A DNA stretch of 64,000 nt from Apodemus sylvaticus (taxonomy: Eukaryota > Chordata > Mammalia > Rodentia > Muridae), in assembly GCF_947179515.1 (NCBI RefSeq), contig NC_067482.1, positions 78,658,444 to 78,722,443 of the forward strand. The letters run 5' to 3'. Shown in pieces: positions 1 through 9,081 of this stretch (the first letter of the stretch is position 1; each line of letters opens with the position of its first letter). The notes below the pieces were generated by a model that saw only the letters and a program-made list of their open reading frames with translations, ran no database searches and was not told the DNA's origin. A program made the position numbers and the translations under genes.

Positions 1-782
1 AGTTATGTTCTCAGTGCCGCAGTCTGCCAGCCTCCCGCATGCCCCCTCCCAATGGTGGACGTGCCGCTCACTACCCGTCTCTAATGGTGTGCGGTGCAGA
101 CAAGGGTGGGGGGCCAAACCAGTCACAGGTGCAGAGAACTCTTGGGGCAAGCGGGGACGCGGGGAAAAGGGGTAACGGCATCGGTGCCGAGGTTGGAGAG
201 GAGGGCTGTGCCCCAGGGAGGGGGGGTGAGGGAGGCGTGAGAGGAGTGGGGGAGGGGGAGGAGGAGGAAAAGTCCTGGAGGGAACCAGAAAAGGAAGGGA
301 AGGAGAAGAAAGAGATGGAGGAGGGTGCTTGGGTGCAGTGTGCAGAAGGGGCAACGATTCCAAAGTGGAAGGCTTTCGATGTCCTATATAGGCCTATATA
401 GGTCACTCGGGCACGGTGCCTGGGCCAGGAGCCTCCTTTTGGAATCTCCAGCCGGGATCCCGTGGGAGCAGGAAGCTCTGGTAACGGTGGGAGGACAGCA
501 GGACAGAGAAATGGAGAGAGGAGGAACAAGGGCAGATGGAGGAGGGAGAGGTTATGGACAGGGCCACCTGATGGGTTTTAGCCTGGGCTGGTAGGCGGGC
601 CTGACGCTCCTTCCTTCCGGTGGGCACCGGGCACGCTCAGCAACAGGTGGGTGGAGGAGGATGGGAACTCTCTGGGGAAGGGGGTCTCGTCTGCGGACCC
701 CACCGTACAACTGGCCACTTCCATGGGGGTCTCAGGGCTGCTGAGCCCAGCTGACACCGGGAGAACAGGGGCCCGTACTTAC
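1..782 (-). other. Smtn: Smtn intron after the main CH exon (partial)
   Basis: This is intronic DNA with a 150-bp purine-rich tract (about 180-330, plus strand G/A) and the double CArG box. I looked for the final exon (the conserved C-terminal CH residues) on the minus strand and did not find it. Open frames here have no family resemblance. Confidence 0.8.
383..402. promoter_or_regulatory. Two adjacent perfect CArG boxes (SRF sites) in an Smtn intron
   Basis: The 20-bp sequence CCTATATAGGCCTATATAGG is two palindromic CC(A/T)6GG boxes placed directly head to tail, one helical turn apart. They lie in the intron after the main CH exon, beside a purine-rich tract. SRF with myocardin binds such sites in smooth-muscle genes; binding here is inferred. 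Confidence 0.7.
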
Positions 783-934
783 TCAGCGGATGAGAAGGCC
801 ATTTCAAAGTTCTGGCGCCGGTTTTGTGGGCTTAGCTGCCCATAGTCAAAAGCCTCCGGGAAGAAATTGTGCACCAGGGCACAGAAGGCCATCCCATCAC
901 TCCAGCTGGAGGAGAAGTTCTGGATGTCCACGTG
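783..934 (-). CDS. Smtn: Smtn exon: main part of the calponin-homology domain
   Basis: The exon encodes HVDIQNFSSSWSDGMAFCAL and continues through an Asn-Phe-Phe-Pro-Glu-Ala-Phe-Asp-Tyr stretch to SSAE. This is the core of the CH domain, which is used for binding to actin and filament-associated partners. The acceptor is CCAAAG before CAC and the donor is GA|GTAAGT. It is 152 nt, entering in phase 0 and leaving two bases of the next codon. The rest of the CH fold lies in the exon(s) beyond the left edge. Confidence 0.95.
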
Positions 935-1437
935 CTTTGGGAGGCAGAAGCACCAGTCAGGATGCTGGGGGCAACTTTCCCCGTGGTTGTTATCCACCGT
1001 CCCCCCCCCCCCACATTTTGGCATCCCAGTCCTAGGGCAATTGGGCTCAGGGAGGCCTTGTTTGTTCAAGGCTATATAGTAGGTGAGTAGTCAAAACATG
1101 AGCTTCTTCCAATTGGGTTCATTAACCCCCTAAGTGGTGACTTTTTTAGGGGGAGGGGCTACCAAGAAGCCCAGTGCCACTCAACTGAGGCTATTATTGG
1201 TCATGTTCCAGCCATCCCTCCCTCATAGAAATTTACTGGGTGGGACACTGAAGGGACCCCAAGGGCAGGATCTGTCTCTGAATCATGCCCACCAACCAGA
1301 GGGAGCCAGAGCAGGACATGCGGTCTCCCGGAGACTTAAGTCTTCCCATCTGAGGATGTTTTTCATGCTTCCTGCCAGAACTGACAGCTGCCAAATCATT
1401 CTCAGGACAGGGCGCCAAGCTGAGGATTGCTGCTCAC

Positions 1438-1555
1438 CTCGTAGCCACGGGTCTTGGCTCGGCACCAGTCCAGCAACATCTGCTTGATGCTATTGGCGTT
1501 GGGGACTCCGAAGCTGGTGGAACGCTGGACGGCTGCGCGGGGTGTGCCAGGCCCA
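1438..1555 (-). CDS. Smtn: Smtn exon: start of the calponin-homology domain
   Basis: The exon encodes a basic Ser-rich linker (AAVQRSTSFGVPNANSIKQM) and then the first CH helix (LLDWCRAKTRGYE). It opens with acceptor CCCACAG and closes with GAG|GTGAGC. At 118 nt it completes a Gly codon begun in the upstream exon and ends in phase 0, fitting the exon at 783-934. This segment is also strongly conserved in the smoothelin-like proteins as I remember them. Confidence 0.95.
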
Positions 1556-1665
1556 CTGTGGGGGTAGTGCGGGGAAGAGGGTCACAAGACGCCACTAATG
1601 GGCCAGCATACGCTTTGGACCCCTGATCTAGCACCCAGACCATCTCTCTACCCTCCACCACTGAC

Positions 1666-1839
1666 CCTGCAGAGCCTTCTTTCTCTAGTTTCTCAATCAT
1701 GGCTTTGCGGGCTTGGGATGCTGAAGTCTTGGGCAGACTCTGTGCCTTCATTAATTCTGTTTTCTTCTCTGCCTGGCGTTTTTCGAGGGCCGCCAGGCTG
1801 CCAGGACGTGGGCTGGTTTGGTCCTCTCGGTCGAAGATA
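1666..1839 (-). CDS. Smtn: Smtn exon: charged helical linker before the CH domain
   Basis: The exon encodes a Lys/Glu-rich segment containing SLAALEKRQAEKKTELMKAQ followed by SLPKTSASQARKAMIEKLEK, likely alpha-helical. It is 174 nt, bounded by acceptor CCTCCAG and donor GG|GTCAGT. The donor is weaker than its neighbours, but the joined codons give EGSAGGPG, which agrees with the smoothelin family. Confidence 0.93.
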
Positions 1840-3517
1840 CTGGAGGGACAAAATGAACATTAGGTGGAAGGCAGCGTGGGTCCCCTCTCCTGGCAGTAGA
1901 CCAGGCTCCTTAGCCTGATGTTGTTGGAAACACTGAGTGAGACTTGTGGAACAGAGGTCCAGCGGCATGGGTCCTCCTCGGAGAGGTCTTACACTGCATC
2001 AAACACCACCAGAAACTTCCACTAACACATGAAAAAAGGTTTGTGGGAATTGAGGGTGTCTGCAATAGTAAGGAGTGGTTGTCTTTGTCACGCCTGTTTT
2101 ATAGAAAAGAACACAAATAGAGGCACAGATACAGGATGCTGGCAGCCACGCCTGTTAGCCCCCAGGCCTTTTCTAAGGGGCTGCGTTGTACTGCCAAGTT
2201 CTAGGCCTTGTGGCACAGGCTGGTAATCCCAGCTACTGGAGAAGCTGAACTAGAAAAATGACAAATTTGTAAACCACCTGAGCTACAGACTGGATGACGC
2301 AGGGAAACTCTGACTCAATAATAAATAAAAAGGTAGCTCACTGATAAAGAACTGACCTAGTGAACCCCAAGGCCCTAGGTCCGATCCTTAGGACCCGAAG
2401 AAAACAAAGCAACACAAAGTAATAAAATGAGCAGCACGAAATAGTAACAGCAGTAGCTCAGGCCTCTGAAGACTTTACTGTGTGTCCTTTTACTACTTCT
2501 AGTGTTGGGGAAGGAATCCAGAGTCTCCTGTGTGCTAACCAAATGCTCCACAACAAACTACACCCCAGGCCTCCTACTCTGCTACTTAAAAACTACAAGG
2601 GACTGTGATGTGTTGGGTGTGCTCCTGTAACCCCAGAACTCTGGAGGTTGAGGCTACAGGATCACAAGTTCAAAACCAGCCTGGGACATACAGTGAGACT
2701 CCACCGTGTTCCCACCTCTCCCCACTCTACGAAAACAAACAAACAAACAAACAAACAAACAAACACAGGCCTAGAATCCCTGTGTTTGGGATCTAGAAGC
2801 CACACTTAGGTGGCTGAGGCAAGTTTAAAGCCTGCTGGGCCACAGAGGGAGTTTAATACTCATAAGCGGTAATTTAGGGAGAGACCTGGCCTCAAAGTAA
2901 AAACATGAAAAAGAGGGAAGGGTCATAGTTCGGTGGTGTGGTACTTGCTAGCACATGTGTGGCCCTAGGTTCTAATACCCAGTAACTCTAACAAAACAAA
3001 ACAACAAATCCAGACAAAACGAATAAATTCGTAAGGATACAAAGTTCGCAAGGGTTGAGAGGAACCCAGACTATGTCTAGCGATACGAGGAAATTGAGGC
3101 CTCTTTGGAGGATTTCAGGACACAGCTGCAGGGCTGGAATTCGCATGCAGGTCACTGAGAGCTCCTGGACCATCCAGTGATCGGCTTTCCGCCTGCTAAC
3201 CTCCCTACCATGGGGTGAACCCCTTCCTCACAAGTGCCTCAAGTCAGCAGAATGCTCTGGGACCCAGAAATGGTTTGCAGATGTTGGAAGTGCCAGCAAG
3301 CAGCGGCAGGTGGATCTAAGGCTCGGGGTGAGACTCTTGGCATGTGTCTGACCTCCACAAGCATCTTCCACCCAACCCTGCGGTACAGCTGAGGATCCAG
3401 AGCTCACAGAGCAATCAGGACACGACTGGTACCTCCTTGACTGACGCTCATTCTCTCAGTCTGTCAGTCTGCCTTTCTGCCGAACGGGTATGCAGTGAGG
3501 TACTGCCCCGTGCTCAC
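1840..3517 (-). other. Smtn: Smtn intron with a cluster of old SINE fragments
   Basis: The intron separates the charged-linker exon and the poly-Ser exon. Between about 2210 and 3005 it holds several degraded B1- and ID/B2-like pieces in plus orientation, recognisable by their 'ggtaatcccagctactggag' type boxes and A-rich ends. They include an (AAAC)n tail at 2731-2765. The rest is unique. Confidence 0.7.
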
Positions 3518-3593
3518 CTGCCCATTTTTTTGGACGAGGAAGAAGAAGAGGAATAGGTCTTGGTTTGGACCGTGGTGCTGCTGCTGCTGCCAT
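3518..3593 (-). CDS. Smtn: Smtn exon: poly-serine linker
   Basis: A short 76-nt exon encodes NGSSSSTTVQTKTYSSSSSS followed by KKMG. The serines come from two different codon runs, AGC repeats at the start and TCC/TCT repeats near the end. Acceptor TTCACAG and donor AG|GTGAGC keep the reading frame. Confidence 0.93.
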
Positions 3594-3744
3594 CTGTGAA
3601 AAAGGGAATGAGGTGAGGGCGTAGGCCGGGCATGAGGAGGGGTGATGACAGCTCACAGTGGAGAAATGAAAGTGGAGGGTCAGTGGAAGACACAGTGTTG
3701 AAGGAGGCAGGCAGGCAGGCACAGGAGGGAGCAGGTGGCCTTAC

Positions 3745-3807
3745 TCTCCGAGCGCCTCACGAAACTCGACTCCACTGTGGTGGTGCGGGCCGTCTGCGTG
3801 CCATCAT
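3745..3807 (-). CDS. Smtn: Smtn exon: Thr/Arg-rich linker
   Basis: A 63-nt exon encodes DGTQTARTTTVESSFVRRSE between acceptor CTTCCAG and donor A|GTAAGG. It enters and leaves in matching phase, so skipping it would remove 21 residues without breaking the frame. Confidence 0.93.
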
Positions 3808-3902
3808 CTGGAAGGACGGGAAATGGGGCAAAGAAGTGTATGAAAGGCACAGGGAGTCACGCTGAGCTCACCGCGAGCCCCAAACCCTGCTCAGCCTCTT
3901 AC

Positions 3903-4067
3903 TGGAGTGGACGAGCCGCTCGGTTTTGGTGACCGTGCTGACAGCCGAGCCGTCAGCCGCCCGCTGGCTGTGCCTGGTGGTGGTCTCTGTAGCCGTGTTG
4001 CCTCTGCCCTCGCCTGGCCGGGCCCGTGCCTCCCGGAGCCGCCGTTCTCGTTCCTTGTCCCTCTGGT
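3903..4067 (-). CDS. Smtn: Smtn exon: basic helix and Thr-rich segment after the third repeat
   Basis: The 165-nt exon encodes a charged DKERERRLREARARPGEGRG helix followed by NTATETTTRHSQRAADGSAV and STVTKTERLVHS. The N-terminal charged part continues the helix of the third smoothelin repeat. Splice sites are GCTCAG and A|GTAAGA, in phase with both neighbours. Confidence 0.94.
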
Positions 4068-5054
4068 CTGAGCAGGGGATGCCCCATGCACGTCCAGAAG
4101 GGCAGCCCAGCGTCACACAGCACACATGCACAGACACAAGGGGCACACAGGATGGAGTGGAGGCAGCTTGTTAGAAACACCAGTAACATGGGAAACCATT
4201 GCCTCTCTAGGGATGGATGTAGGGGGGACAACCACAGCTTGGCCCAAAGTTGAATGTGTGTGGAGGGTGATGGAGTCTGCAGATGAAGGGGGGACATAGG
4301 ACAGCTGCTGTCAAAGGGGTGGCTGGATCCAAGACAGGTTTCTATGGGAACAAGAAGCTGAGTCCAGAGGGAAGAGAGCTGGGTGGACAGAGCAGCTGAG
4401 AGGTGGACCTTCAAACTGGTCGTAGGAAGGACAGGGCAACCGGAAGAAGGAATGCCTAAACCCAGGGAGTGGGTGGAGGTATCGGAGAAGCCATCAGACC
4501 CAGGCAGAGGACACTGGAGAAAGGCCGGTGAAGGGGATTAACTGGGTCCGCAGAAAAAGCAAGCAGGTGACAGGTGACAGGTGACAGGTGACGGAAAGGG
4601 ACATCAGGACATATGCAACCCAGAGGGAGAGTGCTTGTCTTGTCGAGGCTGCAGCAGGGGTCTGACTGCCAACTGGGGGAGTAATTGTTCTCAGAGAACA
4701 GCTGTTTCAGAAGTAAATCTAGAGCGTGAGGGACAGAAGAGCTAAGGAGCTGTAGGAAAACGGAAGTAGCCACACACACCCAGGGACAGAGGCTAACGGG
4801 GTCTCAGTGGGGGCGGGGTAACTGGGAGGATTATCTGATTCAAGCAAGCCCCACTGGACAGTGGACAACAGTTAGATTCGGGGTGAGAAAGGCTGAGGGC
4901 ACTGACACAGGACAAGGAGGCCAGGTAGTGCCTGGCTCGAGGGAGGGCGACGTGAGTGGACAAGTACTGAGCTGGAGCGACCACAGGACTCCGGGATGAG
5001 GGCAGCCGCTGAGGAAGGGAGTGGCTACATCTAGGAGGGCAACTGGCTCTCTAC
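4068..5054 (-). other. Smtn: Smtn intron with a short CAGGTGA tandem repeat
   Basis: Unique intronic sequence. At 4564-4591 the heptamer CAGGTGA is repeated four times; each copy holds a CAGGTG E-box. No exon-like open frame was found. Confidence 0.7.
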
Positions 5055-5130
5055 CTCTCTTTCTTTGTCGGAGCTCACGGAGTGCAGCCCGGATGAGCTT
5101 CCGCTCTTCAAAGTTCGTACTCTGGTCCAG
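5055..5130 (-). CDS. Smtn: Smtn exon: third smoothelin repeat, second half
   Basis: The 76-nt exon encodes LDQSTNFEERKLIRAALREL plus RQRKR. This is the helical half of the third smoothelin repeat and parallels the exons at 11904-11982 and 12567-12715. It enters in phase 0 after ...GVLDKM, at acceptor CTCCACAG; the donor is G|GTAGAG. Confidence 0.95.
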
Positions 5131-5218
5131 CTGTGGAGAAAGCAGTTGTCACATACCTGGGGGTCTGCCGATCCCCACCCTCTGCCGGCCCCCAGCCTGC
5201 CAGGGCTAACCAACATAC

Positions 5219-5371
5219 CATCTTGTCCAGGACTCCTTCATCCTCAACTGCCATCAGCTCTTCTGCACTCAGGGGGCTCCGCCCCTCTGGGCCTTTGTCC
5301 ACTCGGGTCTGCTCGGCGCCATTAGCTGCTTCCACTGTGGCAGAGGGGGGCTCTGCTGAATCTGGCTCCAT
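5219..5371 (-). CDS. Smtn: Smtn exon: start codon of smoothelin-A; third repeat, first half
   Basis: The first three bases after the acceptor (CTGTAG) are ATG. The exon encodes MEPDSAEPPSATVEAANGAE and ends AEELMAVEDEGVLDKM. From this Met to the expected end of the protein is about 372 residues, which matches the short isoform A as I remember it. In the long form the same Met is internal. It is 153 nt, phase 0 at both ends, with donor GTATGT, so it can receive either the long-form exon 8752-8924 or the alternative exon 6562-6990 in frame. Confidence 0.94.
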
Positions 5372-5468
5372 CTACAGAGTGTGGAGAGGGTGGAGGGTTT
5401 ATGCAGGGATGTGGGTGAAACAGGGGTGGAAGAGGGTTAGATCCCAGGACTGCTGACAGCATTAAATT

Positions 5469-5711
5469 AAAAGTTACCCCAGCAGCCAGGCGGTGGTGGC
5501 GCACGCCTGTAATCCCAGTACTCTGGGAGGCAGAGGCAGGTGGATTTCTGAGTTTGAGGCCAGCCTGGTCTACAGAGTGAGTTCCAGGACAGCCAGGGCT
5601 ATACAGAGAAACCCTGTCTCAAAAAAACCAAAAAAAACAAAAACAAAAACAAAAAAACCCAAAGAGCAAAAACCAAAAAACAATAACAACAAAAAAGTTA
5701 CCCCAGCAGCC
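5469..5711 (+). mobile_element. B1 SINE with intact 19-bp target-site duplication
   Basis: A full-length B1 starts at about 5488 and runs through the 'cctgtaatcccagtactctg' A box and the AAACCCTGTCTC end, with a long A-rich tail to 5692. It is flanked by identical AAAAGTTACCCCAGCAGCC copies at 5469-5487 and 5693-5711. The intact duplication means a fairly young insertion, in the Smtn intron between 5371 and 6562. Confidence 0.95.
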
Positions 5712-5829
5712 TGCCAGGCCTGCTAACGTAGGTAGGCCATGTTGGTTTCAGGCCTACCATAGTGAAACCAGCAGCCTTGAATAGAGTTTCCCACATATCC
5801 AGACACATACTAATACAAATACACTGTAG

Positions 5830-5960
5830 CAGCAGTAACAGTGGCTTCCGTTCAGTAGAAGAGAGAATCTGTATAAGCACTGAGGATTTCATTGTCCCTG
5901 TTAGAGATGGGGAAACTGAGGCTAGGGCAGCTGAACGACTCTCCACAGGTCCTCTGTGAG
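5830..5960 (+). repeat. MIR-like ancient SINE fragment
   Basis: The stretch around 'gatggggaaactgaggc' followed by a gap and 'ctctccacaggtcctctgtg' resembles the conserved core and tail of MIR. Another short piece with 'aactgaggcccgag' lies near 6475-6500. Both are strongly diverged. Confidence 0.5.
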
Positions 5961-6561
5961 TCCTATGTGCCCTATGGGCTGAGTGCAGTGGCTTCAGTCC
6001 TGAGGTTGAGTTCTTTCTAATGTTTCATTTCTAGTTTCCTCCTAGGCAGCACAGATCCCAAGTCTTGATTGCCAAGGCACTGGATCAGGTCCCGAGGGCT
6101 CCTAATAAGGTGTGTGAGTGGGGTTACCCCAAGCTGAGGCCCCTAAATGTCTATGCAACGTCCCTTGCTTCCCCACCTTGCTGGGACCCATCATCTAAGG
6201 AGCATCCAGCACTGACCTATCTCCCCCAGGGGATCTCCCTCCTGCCTGTCCCCCAGAAGCCAAGGCCCAGCTCAGCTAACTACAGCCCTCCCCTCCTAGC
6301 AGGGCCTGTCATGAGGGTAAGGAGAGCCAAGGCGGCAGCTGTTTTGGAGAGGCTTGGCCCAGTTGAGGCTTCAGGACAGCTGCCAGGGCAATAGCCTGGC
6401 ACCTTCTTGTCCCCATCTTTGAGGGATAACCTTAGAGGTACCTCACTATACTATCCCACTCTGTACAGTGAAGTAAACTGAGGCCCGAGGCAGCGCTGGT
6501 ACATCTACAGACACTCAGCAGAGCCGGGCTCAAATCAATTCCCACCAGCGGGCTGACTTAC

Positions 6562-6990
6562 GAGACTGCTCCTTCGAGAGGGGCCCCCAGAAGAGCTGCG
6601 CCGGGTGCTAAAGGCAGGCGGGTGGGCCACGGGGGTCCCAGCATCCTCAGCTGCCTGGAAGAGGGCTTCAGGGTCGGCAGCAGCCAGCAACAGTTCACTG
6701 GGCTCTAACTCAGACTCCAGGTCCGGCACAAGCGGGACACCCAGCCGCAGGCTCAGCACCTCCACCTGCCTGGTCAGTGCGTCTAGACGCCGGCTCAGAG
6801 CTGCTGTCTCCGCTCGAAGTTCTTCAGCTGCCTGAGCCACTGGCTCTACAGTGGCTAGAGCCGCGTCGGCTGCCTGGGTCACTGCTGACCGGCCTGCTTC
6901 GGCCACCGCCTGTAGCTCCTGTAATGCCTGGCTCAGCCGGTCCTCAAAGGCGGCAGCCATCTCAGGCCCAGGCCCCGGCACTCCCGGCAT
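6562..6990 (-). CDS. Smtn: Candidate alternative first coding exon of Smtn (coiled-coil N-terminus)
   Basis: An open frame starts at ATG 6990, with a second in-frame ATG at 6960 (G at -3, G at +4, a good Kozak context). It runs 143 or 133 codons to a consensus phase-0 donor, CTC|GTAAGT. The downstream acceptor at 5371 is also phase 0, so the exon can join there to give a protein of about 505 to 515 residues. The peptide (MAAAFEDRLSQALQELQAVA, then ...LSRRLDALTRQVEVLSLRLG) has Leu/Ala heptads suggesting a coiled coil. It then becomes acidic (DLESELEPSELLLAAADPEA) and ends Ser/Arg-rich (STRRSSSGGPSRRSSL). The LTRQVE motif recalls the N-terminus of smoothelin-like 2, from memory. The composition is coding-like and CpG-rich. 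It is not part of the long form, which splices 8752 to 5371. A chance open frame is possible but unlikely given the donor and phase. Confidence 0.8.
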
Positions 6991-8057
6991 ACTGCTAGTG
7001 GGGACTCTTTGGGGTACAATGGTGGGATGGCAGCAGGGGCTGCTGTCTACACTGGCGTTGTCGCAGCTGGTCTGAGGGTGAAGGCAAGGGCAGCAAGCCT
7101 GCCCCGCCCCTGCTGGCCTCCCAGCCTGCCACCAGCCAGCTGGAGCAACTGCCCAAATAGAAACCTATTCTGGGCTCCTCTGCAGAGGGGACGGAGGGGG
7201 ATGGGTAGTCTGTGCAGACAGGCGGACAGCCTGTTGCACGGCTCAAGGAACACAGACCAGAGCCCAGAAAAATGGAGGGAGCAGGTCATGGACTGAGACG
7301 CCAGGTGTATCAGCTCTGAGACTTCTGGGTGCTGGACTCCTGCTAATCTCTGCTCCTGTGCCCCGTTATTTTAGAAAGCCTTGAACAAGTCAAGACAACA
7401 GAGGCACAGGAAGATGGGACTTGAAGCAATCTGCTGGAATGGGGGCTTGTCCCTGAGAGACATGTCCTCTAGCCCAGCCATAGTGTTCAGATCTAACCTC
7501 AGACTCTTTATTACGGACACAACTTTTGTTCTCCTCAGATGGGGAAGACAGGTAAGTTGTTAGTGCCAGGGCCAAGTCTTCATTCACCACAAGAGCCCCA
7601 TCTGTACCTACTGCTTCCTGCTTTGTTGCCAGAAGGCTCATCTTGTTCACACGCTCTTCCTGTTACCCCCCTGCCCCGCCCTGCCCCGAAGGCCCAAAGC
7701 TGACCATCTGTCCACCTCACCTCAGTCAAAGTCCCATCCAGTCTTTCATACAGCACAGAGGGCATTACCTGGGCAGCCCACCGGGAACCGCGTTCCCAGC
7801 TGAGCTCCCAACCAGCTGATCCTGAGCTTGGGAATGAATAATAGAAGGAGTGCCTCGTATTCAGTTCCCGCGGCACCTGCCAGGCTGATGCCGCACTTGC
7901 CCGGTGCCCCCTGCCTGCCTGTCTTCATCAGTGGGTCTGCCCCGCCTGCATGGCAAAGATGCTAATCAACGATCTCCTGATGGACTAGGCCAGCTCGGAT
8001 TAGCGTGTGATCTGATCCACACATTGGGGCTGAGGTTCAGAGTTGGGTGAGAACAGG

Positions 8058-8068
8058 GGTATATATGG
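8058..8068 (-). promoter_or_regulatory. Smtn: TATA-like / near-CArG element in the intron before the smoothelin-A start
   Basis: Read on the minus strand the element is CCATATATACC, one base from a CArG layout and also a TATA-like core. About 290 bp downstream on that strand is a donor-like site (CCCAG|GTAATG, exon end 7769). The pair could form a non-coding first exon for smoothelin-A. This is inference only. Confidence 0.35.
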
Positions 8069-8141
8069 CAGAGGCTGCCGTAGGAAGAGGGCCAGAGCTC
8101 CCACCACCGTCTGTGGGCTGCAGCCTTCAGGTTTGTTCGTT

Positions 8142-8359
8142 AAGAGTGAACTGATCAGGCTGGAGAGATGGCTCAGTGGTTAAGAGCACTGACTGCTCTT
8201 TCAGAGGTCCTGAATTCAATTCCCAGCAACCACATGGTGGCTCACAACCATCTGTAATGGGATCCAATGCCCTCTTCTGGTGTGTCTGAAGACAGCAACT
8301 GTGTACTCATATACATAAAATAAATAAATCTTTTTTTTTTTTAAAGAGTGAACTGATCA
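8142..8359 (+). mobile_element. B2 SINE with 16-bp target-site duplication
   Basis: A full B2 runs from GGCTGGAGAGATGGCTCAGT through AATAAATAAATC and a T/A tail. It is flanked by identical AAGAGTGAACTGATCA copies at 8142-8157 and 8344-8359. It lies in the Smtn intron, antisense to the gene. Confidence 0.95.
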
Positions 8360-8391
8360 ATTTAGGTGCAAGGATCAAAGATTAGCAAGTG

Positions 8392-8545
8392 AAACCAGGC
8401 ATGGTGGTTCACGTCTGTAATGGCAGCACCCAGGAGGTAGAGGCTAGAAGATCAGAGAGTTCAAGGTCAGCTCTGGCTATATACTTAGAGCAATGCCAAC
8501 CCGGAGTACAAGAGACTCGACATCAAACAAAACTAAACAACCAAA
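8392..8545 (+). mobile_element. Diverged B1-like SINE
   Basis: It begins 'aaaccaggcatggtggttca' and keeps the B1 order (a diverged A box, 'aggaggtagaggctagaaga', 'agttcaaggtcag'), but with many substitutions and a short A-rich tail. Confidence 0.7.
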
Positions 8546-8751
8546 GACCAGCATACAGGAGGAATAACTTCAGCTTCGCCTCTGGGTGACACAGCATGGA
8601 TCGGTCTTAGCCACCACACCAGCTGTGGACGATTAGTTTCTCTGGCCTCAGTCTCTTCGTATGCACAGTAGAGAAAGCCCACCTACGCCCTTAAGCAGCC
8701 CCTGGAGGTGGTGAACGGTGGGTGAGGCTGGTGGATTGTGGAGAGGCTCAC

Positions 8752-8924
8752 CTTAAAGTTGCAGCCTCCTCGGTTACCAGGGGAGGCATGGCTGAAGGTA
8801 GTGACATGAGTGACACTGCCCAGTCGTGTCACAGTCCCAGGGCTGCTGACGTGGGTGATGGTGTTCTTGCCCCCACTGCTGGTGCTGAGAAGGGTTGGGG
8901 GTGCCCGCAATCCCAGAGTCAGTT
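8752..8924 (-). CDS. Smtn: Smtn exon: conserved segment ELTLGLRAP to GGCNFK
   Basis: The 173-nt exon encodes ELTLGLRAPPTLLSTSSGGK, then NTITHVSSPGTVTRLGSVTH and VTTFSHASPGNRGGCNFK. Acceptor CCTCCAG and donor AAG|GTGAGC leave phase 0. It is the last exon specific to the long isoform before the shared C-terminal half. Confidence 0.94.
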
Positions 8925-9081
8925 CTGGAGGGGAAGAGGGCTGCTGTTGGGGCCAGGTGGAGTGAGGGCAGTGCCAGTCAAGGTGAGCCGCACCCTGGAC
9001 ACTGGCCGCGGCACCTGCCTCATGCAGAGCCAGCAGTTGGGGGGACAGGCACTCACTCCATCCCAGCACCGAGAAGCCTAC

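Larger units (their letters stand above)
6991..8751 (-). other. Smtn: Smtn intron upstream of the alternative first exon
   Basis: The intron holds the sequence expected to act as promoter of the alternative exon. There is a near-CArG TCTATTTGGG (minus strand, about 7153-7162) roughly 165 bp upstream of ATG 6990, the TATA-like element at 8058-8068, and two SINEs. CpG content rises at 7.75-7.95 kb. Confidence 0.6.

Noticed and set aside
5493..5726. Open frame starting MVAHACNPSTLGG
   Set aside because: This is the translated B1 SINE; the same peptide recurs at other B1 copies in the window.
8158..8340. tRNA-like start of B2 elements as tRNA genes
   Set aside because: B2 heads derive from tRNA but lack a usable cloverleaf and sit in dispersed SINEs with target duplications.
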